A DNA stretch of 38,385 nucleotides from Limnohabitans sp. (GTDB lineage: Bacteria; Bacteroidota; Bacteroidia; Flavobacteriales; Flavobacteriaceae). The position numbers were made by a program, and so were the translations under genes. The stretch is from assembly GCA_030053945.1 (NCBI GenBank), contig JASGCW010000033.1, forward strand, positions 1-38,385, written 5' to 3'. Positions 15,191 through 22,281 of this stretch are shown piece after piece. Each line of letters opens with the position of its first letter. Position 1 is the first letter of the stretch. The notes under the pieces were generated by a model, which searched no databases, was not told the origin of the DNA, and saw nothing but the letters and a program-made list of their open reading frames with translations.

Positions 15191-17362
15191 ATGATAAAAA
15201 GATATTTATTTAGTTTCCTGTTAGTAAGTGGTGTTTCTTTAGCACAAAAATTAACAATAGAAGAAACGGTTACAGGTGGAAAAAAATATGCTCCTACCAC
15301 GCAAATAATGCAACAATGGCGTAAAAATTCAAAATCAATAACTTATTTAAGTTCAGATTTTAGCAATTTATTAGAAAAAAGCGCATCAAATGGTTGGAAA
15401 GAAACCATTTTAGCTACCAAGGCTGATTTTGAAAATGCCTTAAAATCTAAAATTTCAACCGATGAGTTTGCATTAAAAACTTTTCCTTTTTCTATAGAAT
15501 GGAAATCAGAGACAAGATTTGAAGCCGTTGTTGCTGGTAAGCAAAAAAATTACAGAATAGATTATGATGTAATTTCTAAACAAATTACAAATGTAATAGG
15601 ATATGCTACAGAAGCGGATCAAGCTCGTTTTTCAAGTACAGGAAATGTAGCTTGGTTAAAAGAAAATAATATTAAAATTACTACTACATCAGGAACTGTA
15701 ATTGATGTTACAAATGATACCGATAAAGGTATTGTAAATGGTTCAGATTATGTACACCGTCAAGAATTTGGTATTGATCGCGGAATGTGGTGGAATGAAG
15801 CTGGAACACAATTAGCTTATTATCGTAAAGACGAAACAATGGTAGCTAATTATCCTTTGACTAATTGGAATGAACGTGAAGCTGTAAATAAAGATATTAA
15901 ATACCCAATGACAGGTATGACAAGTGAAAATGTAACACTTGTGGTTTTTGATTTAGCATCGGGTAAAAAAGTTACAATAAATACAGGTGAACCAAAAGAA
16001 CAATACTTAACTATGGTTTCTTGGGAACCAACAGGGAAATTTATTTTTATAGGAGTTTTAAACCGTGAACAAAATCATTTGAAATTTAATAAATATGATG
16101 CTCAAACTGGAGATTTTGTGAAAACATTGTTTGAAGAAAAAACATCTACTTGGGTAGAACCGCAATATCCTATAACTTTTTTGCCAAATAACCCGACTCA
16201 ATTTATTTATCAAACTGATTTTTATGGTTATAACCAAATGTATTTATATACAATTGATGGTAAATTATTGAAAAATTTAGGTTTTAATGATGTTGTTGTT
16301 AAACAAGTAGTAGGTTTTGATACGAAAGCAACTAAAATAAATTATATAGGTACTGCAAATAATGGATTAGACCGTCAGTTATATCAAGTTGATTTAAAAT
16401 CAGGTAAAACTATACAATTAACATCGGTTTCTGGCACACACAATGCTTCCGTTTCATCAGATGGGACAATGGTTTTAGATCAATATAGTAATACTACTGT
16501 TCCAAATGAGATTGCAATTATTGATGTAAAATCAAAAAAAACAACCTCGACTTTTAAGGCTAATAATCCTCTTGTTGGTAAAATTGATATGCCTAAAATG
16601 GAACTGGTTACTTTAACTTCTGCGGATGGAAAAACACCTTTGAACGGAAGAATTATTTACCCAGCTAATTTTGATGCTTCAAAGAAATATCCAGTAATGG
16701 TGTATGTGTATGGTGGTTCACATGCACAATTAGTTTTAAATAAATGGTTAGGTGGAGCTAATTACTTTGATTATTATATGGCGCAAAATGGTTATGTGGT
16801 ATTTACTGTAGATAATAGAGGAAGTGATTCGAGAGGAAAAAAATTCTGTGATGTTACCCATCGAAATTTAGGTACAAATGAAATGGCTGACCAAATGAAA
16901 GGTGTCGAATTCTTAAAGTCTAAATCTTTTGTAGATCAAAATAGAATAGGAGTTTTTGGTTGGAGTTTTGGAGGGTTTATGACAACTACTTTGATGACTA
17001 GCCAGACAGATACTTTTAAAGTAGGGGTTGCAGGAGGACCAGTTATAGACTGGAAATATTACGAAATTATGTATGGTGAGCGTTATATGGATACACCTCA
17101 AGAAAATCCTGAAGGATATGCTAAAGCATCTTTATTAGATAAAGCAAAAAATCTTAAAGGAAGATTGTTGGTTATTCACGGAGCGCAAGATCCAGTTGTG
17201 GTGCAGCAAAATAGTATGAATTTTATTGAAGCGTGTATTAAGGCGGGAAAACAAGTTGATTATTTCTTGTACCCTAATCATGAGCATAATGTCTCTGGTA
17301 GAGATAGAATTCATATGTACGCTAAAATAGCTGATTATTTTGATATACATTTAAAGAAATAA
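15191..17362 (+). CDS. S9 family prolyl oligopeptidase / dipeptidyl peptidase IV-like protein
   Basis: This 723-residue secreted serine peptidase removes N-terminal dipeptides, usually after Pro or Ala in this family. A signal peptide (1-18, ending SLA-Q) precedes the DPPIV beta-propeller (about 80-450, including EFGIDRGMWWNEAGTQLAYYRKDE) and the alpha/beta hydrolase domain (about 470-723). The catalytic triad is visible: S592 in GWSFGG, D667 in HGAQDPVV, H699 in YPNHEHNVSG. The length is standard for Bacteroidota DPP-IV homologues and the protein looks intact. It is probably periplasmic or surface-exposed, feeding on peptides. It is transcribed alone, divergent from the TonB receptor and closed by a strong terminator. 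Confidence 0.95.
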   Translation: MIKRYLFSFLLVSGVSLAQKLTIEETVTGGKKYAPTTQIMQQWRKNSKSITYLSSDFSNLLEKSASNGWKETILATKADFENALKSKISTDEFALKTFPFSIEWKSETRFEAVVAGKQKNYRIDYDVISKQITNVIGYATEADQARFSSTGNVAWLKENNIKITTTSGTVIDVTNDTDKGIVNGSDYVHRQEFGIDRGMWWNEAGTQLAYYRKDETMVANYPLTNWNEREAVNKDIKYPMTGMTSENVTLVVFDLASGKKVTINTGEPKEQYLTMVSWEPTGKFIFIGVLNREQNHLKFNKYDAQTGDFVKTLFEEKTSTWVEPQYPITFLPNNPTQFIYQTDFYGYNQMYLYTIDGKLLKNLGFNDVVVKQVVGFDTKATKINYIGTANNGLDRQLYQVDLKSGKTIQLTSVSGTHNASVSSDGTMVLDQYSNTTVPNEIAIIDVKSKKTTSTFKANNPLVGKIDMPKMELVTLTSADGKTPLNGRIIYPANFDASKKYPVMVYVYGGSHAQLVLNKWLGGANYFDYYMAQNGYVVFTVDNRGSDSRGKKFCDVTHRNLGTNEMADQMKGVEFLKSKSFVDQNRIGVFGWSFGGFMTTTLMTSQTDTFKVGVAGGPVIDWKYYEIMYGERYMDTPQENPEGYAKASLLDKAKNLKGRLLVIHGAQDPVVVQQNSMNFIEACIKAGKQVDYFLYPNHEHNVSGRDRIHMYAKIADYFDIHLKK

Positions 17363-17377
17363 ATTTATAAATAGAAC

Positions 17378-17420
17378 AAAAGACAAAGCGGTTTCAATTT
17401 CTGAAACCGCTTTGTCTTTT
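17378..17420. terminator. Intrinsic terminator after the DPP-IV-like gene
   Basis: AAAAGACAAAGCGGTTTCA pairs with TGAAACCGCTTTGTCTTTT around a short loop, giving a long GC-cored stem ending in T. The remaining part of the interval up to 17726 is AT-rich and holds only a small hairpin and a weak promoter-like box. Confidence 0.88.
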
Positions 17421-17642
17421 AGTGTATAGTCTATTGATAATTAAATTTTTGGAAAAAAATATTTTCTCTAGACAAATATGTCTGATTTTAGAGAGGTGTC
17501 CTCTTGGTTTATATTGTGATTATTCCTAGTAAACACATAGTTTTTTTGGTTATTTGTAAAAATTTGTTAAAAAAATTATTGTATATGCATTTTTTTTTAT
17601 TAATTGCATTGATTTTTTGAGAAAAAGAAATTTTGAATTAAA

Positions 17643-17678
17643 GCTATGGATGAAAATTTATGTATTTGCATTCATAGC
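17643..17678 (+). promoter_or_regulatory. Leader hairpin and weak -7 box before the M14 carboxypeptidase gene
   Basis: GCTATGGATG and CATTCATAGC pair over 10 bp with one G-U wobble around a 16-base loop. The loop contains TGTATTTG (17661-17668), seven of eight bases of the TAnnTTTG consensus; a TTG lies 25 bp upstream, somewhat too far. It may be an operator over the promoter or a leader hairpin, depending on where transcription starts. Confidence 0.35.
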
Positions 17679-17726
17679 AGGAAAGCTTAAAAATTATTAC
17701 AAACAAATAAACCAATAAAAACCACT

Positions 17727-20048
17727 ATGAAATTTTTAAATTTATTTTTCCTATTGTCTTTTTATCTTTCATTTTCACAAGAGAATTATCAAAAGGTAAG
17801 AATTTATTACAAGACAGACACCGAGCTGCAAAAAATTGTTAAGATTGGTCAGTTAGATCATTTTAAAAGAGAAAAGAATGTCTTTATCGAATGTGATGTC
17901 CCAGAAAGATTAGTGAAAGGGATAAAACTAGAAGGATTTAAAGTAATTGTTTTAGAGAAAAACTTGAATGAGTATTATAAAAGAAAAAGTCAATCAGAAT
18001 TGTCTCCCAAAAGCAGGAATAAAAATTTTAGTACCTATTGTAATCAAGCATTAGGTTCAGATCCTGTGAATTATAATACAGGAAGTATGGGTGGGTATCT
18101 AACTTATTCAGAATGTCTGGCCGAGTTAGATCAAATGCGAACACTTTACCCTAATTTGATTACTGCTAAGGCAGGTATAAGTACGTTTCAAACTTCACAA
18201 AATAGACCTATACATTTTGTAAAAATATCAGATAATCCAGATACTGACGAAAATGAAAAAAGAGTTTTATATACTTCTTTGCATCATGCTCGTGAACCTG
18301 GTTCAATGCAACAACTAATTTATTTTATGTGGTATATCTTAGAGAATTACGATAAAGATCCTGAGATTAGAGATTTAGTTAATAATTCTGAAATATACTG
18401 TGTGCCTGTGGTAAATCCTGACGGATATGTATATAATCAAACTACTAATCCTACTGGTGGTGGAATGTGGAGAAAAAACAGAAGAGGTGGATATGGTGTA
18501 GATAACAATAGAAATTATGGTTATCAATGGGGAACTTCGGGGACTTCAACGACAAATACAGCTGATGATACTTATTGTGGAACTTCTGCTTTTTCTGAAC
18601 CAGAGAATCAGGCAATTAAATGGTTGACTCAGCAAAAAAACTTTATAGCAGCATTTAATAATCATTCGTATGCTAACGATTTACTTTTTCCTTATGGTTG
18701 GGCTACAAATACACCCACACCTGACAATAGTAAATATCTAGCAATTTCTGGTGAAATGGTAAAATATAGTGGTTTCCAAAATTATATTTCAGCCGATATG
18801 TACCCAGCTTCTGGAGATTCAGATGATTGGATGTATGGAGGGGATATAGCTACTAAACCTAAAATTTTTGCATTTACTCCTGAAATAGGAACTGATTTCT
18901 GGGAAACTCCAGCTCAAACAGCAATCAGTAATTACAATATGTTGTATAGTAATTTGATGTTATTAAGATACATTCATAATTATGCTCTTTTTAAAGATAC
19001 CTCTTCAAATTTTATTTCTAATACCACCTATAATTTTACGTATTCATTGAGAAGATTAGGAAATGTAGATAATCAAAATTTTACTGTAAAAGTAGTTCCA
19101 GTTAGTTCTAATATTTTAAGTGTTGCTAATTTAAATACACATTCTTCTGTGGGCTTTAATGGGGTTGTAAATGGTACCTACCAATTAAATCTAGCAACAG
19201 GTATTACAAATGGAACTCCAATAACTTTTACTGTCGAAATTAATAATGGTACTTATACCCAAACGGAAACTATTACCAAATATTTCGGACCTACAGAAGA
19301 TCGATTTACAGAAAGTGCTGGAAATTTAACACAATGGACAAATAGTACAGGCTGGGGAACGAGTACAACTACTTATTATTCTGCACCTTCATCAATAACT
19401 GATTCTTCTACTGGAAATTATGCTAATAATGCAAACAAGAATATTAAAACGACTACTGCTATTAGTTTATTAAATGCGGTTCAAGCGGAAATTACTTTTT
19501 ATGCAAAATGGGATTTAGAGAAAGGGAAAGATTTTGTGCAACTTGAAATTTCAAAAGATAACGGAACTACTTGGATTGCACAATGTGGTAAATACACAAG
19601 TGAGGGTACAAGTATTCAAGATGTAAATAGACCAGTATATGACGGAATACAATCTACTTGGGTGCAGGAAAGTATCAATTTAAGTGATTATTTAGGACAA
19701 AATATTTTGGTTCGTTTCAGATTAAAATCTAATGCTTCTAATGTAAAAGATGGGTTTTATTTAGATGATTTAAAAGTAACTATTATTCCTACAGCGCCTT
19801 TAAGTACTAGTGATGTAGCCTTTAATAATTTGACTATTTCACCTAATCCAGCTAGTGATTCTATTGAAATTAGTTCAATCACTGATATTAAAAACTACAG
19901 AATTATAGATATGAATGGAAAAATTATTAGAGAAGATGAATTGAATTCAAAATCTATAAATGTATCTACTATTTCAGAAGGAATTTATTTGTTTGAGGTT
20001 TCTAAAGAAAAAGAGAAAAAACAAATAAAGTTTATTATCAAGCGATAA
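17727..20048 (+). CDS. Secreted M14 zinc carboxypeptidase with T9SS type A sorting domain
   Basis: This 773-residue exported metallopeptidase has a signal peptide (1-17, ending SLSFS), a propeptide-like region, then an M14 catalytic domain (about 120-420). Zinc ligands are H187 and E190 in HHAREPG and H313 in NNHSY; the catalytic Glu is E386 in FTPEIGTDFWE; substrate-binding NNRNYGYQWG lies between. A beta-sandwich follows, with a jelly-roll-like segment (about 525-685, FYAKWDLEKGKDFVQLEIS...GFYLDDLKV). The final 80 residues (LTISPNPASDSIEI...GIYLFEVSKEKEKKQIKFIIKR) are a type A C-terminal signal for the type IX secretion system, cleaved on passage to the cell surface. The protein is likely surface-anchored or released to degrade proteins. 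Confidence 0.95.
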   Translation: MKFLNLFFLLSFYLSFSQENYQKVRIYYKTDTELQKIVKIGQLDHFKREKNVFIECDVPERLVKGIKLEGFKVIVLEKNLNEYYKRKSQSELSPKSRNKNFSTYCNQALGSDPVNYNTGSMGGYLTYSECLAELDQMRTLYPNLITAKAGISTFQTSQNRPIHFVKISDNPDTDENEKRVLYTSLHHAREPGSMQQLIYFMWYILENYDKDPEIRDLVNNSEIYCVPVVNPDGYVYNQTTNPTGGGMWRKNRRGGYGVDNNRNYGYQWGTSGTSTTNTADDTYCGTSAFSEPENQAIKWLTQQKNFIAAFNNHSYANDLLFPYGWATNTPTPDNSKYLAISGEMVKYSGFQNYISADMYPASGDSDDWMYGGDIATKPKIFAFTPEIGTDFWETPAQTAISNYNMLYSNLMLLRYIHNYALFKDTSSNFISNTTYNFTYSLRRLGNVDNQNFTVKVVPVSSNILSVANLNTHSSVGFNGVVNGTYQLNLATGITNGTPITFTVEINNGTYTQTETITKYFGPTEDRFTESAGNLTQWTNSTGWGTSTTTYYSAPSSITDSSTGNYANNANKNIKTTTAISLLNAVQAEITFYAKWDLEKGKDFVQLEISKDNGTTWIAQCGKYTSEGTSIQDVNRPVYDGIQSTWVQESINLSDYLGQNILVRFRLKSNASNVKDGFYLDDLKVTIIPTAPLSTSDVAFNNLTISPNPASDSIEISSITDIKNYRIIDMNGKIIREDELNSKSINVSTISEGIYLFEVSKEKEKKQIKFIIKR

Positions 20049-20061
20049 TTTTATAATACAG

Positions 20062-20103
20062 TAAAAAAGGGTGTTCAAAAATTACTTTGGCACCCTTTTT
20101 TTA
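20062..20103. terminator. Intrinsic terminator after the M14 carboxypeptidase gene
   Basis: AAAAAAGGGTG pairs with CACCCTTTTTTT across a 17-base loop; the downstream T run favours termination of the rightward gene. Confidence 0.75.
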
Positions 20104-20134
20104 TTAGATTTCTTTAGTTTTTATTCAAGAGGTT

Positions 20135-20142
20135 TATCTTTG
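20135..20142 (+). promoter_or_regulatory. -7 promoter element directly abutting the rluA-type start codon
   Basis: TATCTTTG matches TAnnTTTG exactly and ends only 4 bp before the ATG. If used, transcription would begin at or within a few bases of the start codon, giving a leaderless or nearly leaderless mRNA. No clear TTG is found at the -33 position. Confidence 0.5.
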
Positions 20143-20146
20143 CCAA

Positions 20147-21817
20147 ATGTTAGAAAATCTTTTTCAGTCTTTTAAAATAAATGTTTCGGGTATAGTTCTT
20201 CCTGAAAAATTTACTTTTCCATTTTATTATGAGCCACATTCTTTGGCAATAATTGCTTCAGAAGATTTGCAGAATTATTTAGAGCATCAAACAGATTTTG
20301 AGCATAATTTTGGATTAAAAGAAGGTCAAGCTGGACTAGTTATAGGTAAAATGTTTGGTGTTTTGGTTGTTCAAAATCAGAAAGGAGAATTAGGTTATTT
20401 ATGGGCTTTTTCGGGTAAATTAGCTGAACAAAATCAATTGCCTTATTTTGTTCCAACAGTTTATGATATGCTCGATGCGAATAGTTTTTACAAGAAGGAA
20501 GAAGCTAAAATTAATGAGCTTAATCGAGAAATAGAAAGCGCTGAGATTAGCGAAGATTATTTGATTGTTAAAGAGAATTTAAAAAACACGCTAGTTGAAG
20601 CAGAAATTGATATTCTTCGTCAAAAAAATCATATAAGAGAACAGAAAACCCTTAGAGATCAACTTCGTTTAGAAGCACAAAATAAATTTTCGGAAGCAGA
20701 AAAAGAAAAATATAATATAGAACTTAGTGAGCAAAGTAAACAAGAAGCTATTCTGTTAAAGAAAATGACCAAGTTTTGGAATTTTAAAAAAGCGGAAGCT
20801 CAACAACAATTTGATTTTGAAGTTCAAAAAATACGTCAGCTCAAAGAAACACGTCGTACGATGTCGGCGAAGTTGCAACAACGTTTATTTGCAGAATATT
20901 CTTTTTTGAATCAATTTAATAAACGCAAAAGTATAGGGGAGATTTTTGACGATAATCCGCCTGCTGGGGCAGGAGAATGTGCCGCACCGAAGTTATTGCA
21001 TTATGCTTTTCAACATCATTTAAAACCTATTTGTATGGCTGAGTTTTGGTGGGGGCAATCTCCAAAAAGCGAAGTACGTAAACATAAACAGTTTTATCCA
21101 GCCTGTAAAAGTAAATGTGAACCCATTTTATTAGGTCATATGCTTGAAGGTTTAAATATGGATAAAAACCCATTTGAAGAGAATCCAGCCGATGGTAAAG
21201 AATTAGAAATTATTTATGAAGACGATGCGATTGTAGTTGTCAACAAACCAGCTGAATTTTTATCAGTGCCAGGAAAACAAATTTTCGATTCTGTTTATGC
21301 TCGAATGAAGGAAAAATTCCCTGATGCTTCAGGACCATTAATAGTGCATAGGTTGGATATGTCAACTTCAGGAATTATGTTAATTGCTAAAACTGAGGCA
21401 GCGTATTTGAATTTGCAAAGTCAATTTATAAAAAGAACTGTTTCTAAATGTTACGAGGCTTTATTAGATGGAATTTTAGTTGAAACAAGTGGTTTTATAG
21501 ATTTACCTCTACGTGTAGATTTAGACGATCGTCCACGTCAATTAGTTTGTTATGAATATGGAAAATCTGCACAAACAAAATGGGAAGTCATTGCAATTGA
21601 AAATGGTAAAACAAGAGTACATTTTTATCCTATAACAGGTCGTACACATCAATTGCGAGTACATGCTTCGCACGAATTAGGATTAAAAACTCCTATTGTA
21701 GGAGATGATTTATACGGAAAAAAAATGAATAGATTGCACTTACATGCAAAATCAATTGTTTTTAATCATCCTTCGACAGGTCAAGAAATAAAAATGGAAG
21801 TAAAAGCAGAGTTCTAA
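20147..21817 (+). CDS. RluA-family pseudouridine synthase with long N-terminal extension
   Basis: This 556-residue protein isomerises uridine to pseudouridine in RNA. The RluA catalytic domain occupies about residues 355-556: NKPAEFLSVPG, then IVHRLDMSTSG with catalytic D404, YEALLDG, and the closing TGRTHQLRVHASHELG and PIVGDDLYG. The first 350 residues are unusual: a globular start, a long Glu/Lys/Gln-rich coiled coil (about 115-250), then a conserved-looking block with GAGECAAPKLLHYAFQHHLKPICMAEFWWG and FYPACKSKCEPIL, rich in Cys and His. There is no S4 domain. It is therefore one of the long RluA-type proteins rather than RluA, RluC or RluD proper, and its RNA target is unknown. Confidence 0.9.
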   Translation: MLENLFQSFKINVSGIVLPEKFTFPFYYEPHSLAIIASEDLQNYLEHQTDFEHNFGLKEGQAGLVIGKMFGVLVVQNQKGELGYLWAFSGKLAEQNQLPYFVPTVYDMLDANSFYKKEEAKINELNREIESAEISEDYLIVKENLKNTLVEAEIDILRQKNHIREQKTLRDQLRLEAQNKFSEAEKEKYNIELSEQSKQEAILLKKMTKFWNFKKAEAQQQFDFEVQKIRQLKETRRTMSAKLQQRLFAEYSFLNQFNKRKSIGEIFDDNPPAGAGECAAPKLLHYAFQHHLKPICMAEFWWGQSPKSEVRKHKQFYPACKSKCEPILLGHMLEGLNMDKNPFEENPADGKELEIIYEDDAIVVVNKPAEFLSVPGKQIFDSVYARMKEKFPDASGPLIVHRLDMSTSGIMLIAKTEAAYLNLQSQFIKRTVSKCYEALLDGILVETSGFIDLPLRVDLDDRPRQLVCYEYGKSAQTKWEVIAIENGKTRVHFYPITGRTHQLRVHASHELGLKTPIVGDDLYGKKMNRLHLHAKSIVFNHPSTGQEIKMEVKAEF

Positions 21818-21877
21818 AAACAAAGGATTTTATTTGCTTTTAGAACTCGATTTTAATAAGGGTATTGTAAAAGTGAT

Positions 21878-22258
21878 TTACTTTACAGCAATCATAGAAA
21901 TTTCGATATTTACATTTTTTGGAAGTGTTGCCACCTGAACTGTTTCTCTAGCTGGTGCCGTTGGTTCGTCAAAATATTTGCCATATACAGCATTAATTTT
22001 TGAGAAATCACCCATATTCATAATGAAAATACTTGTTTTAACAACGTTTTCAAATGTCATACCAGCAGCTTCTAAAACAGCTTTAAGATTTTGCATTACT
22101 TGTTCAGTTTCGGCTTCTATACTTTCTGTTATCAATTCGTTAGTAGCAGGGTCAATTGGAATTTGACCTGATGTGTATAATGTATTTCCAATTAATACTG
22201 CTTGACTGTAAGGTCCAATAGGAGCTGGTGCTTTGTCTGTAAAAATTATTTGTTTCAT
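21878..22258 (-). CDS. ridA: RidA family reactive intermediate/imine deaminase
   Basis: RidA hydrolyses reactive enamine and imine intermediates released by PLP enzymes such as threonine dehydratase. The 126-residue protein shows the family signature throughout: PAPIGPYSQAVLIGNTLYTSGQIPIDP, LKAVLEAAGMTFENVVKTSIF, and the C-terminal block with the catalytic Arg, PARETVQVATLPKNVNIEISMIA. It is full length with an ATG start. It lies 23 bp downstream of the LptD-like gene on the same strand and is probably co-transcribed with it. It is convergent with the rluA-type gene across a 60-bp gap without a strong terminator. Confidence 0.96.
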   Translation of the reverse strand: MKQIIFTDKAPAPIGPYSQAVLIGNTLYTSGQIPIDPATNELITESIEAETEQVMQNLKAVLEAAGMTFENVVKTSIFIMNMGDFSKINAVYGKYFDEPTAPARETVQVATLPKNVNIEISMIAVK

Positions 22259-22281
22259 TTTAATATTTGTTATTTGAAAAT

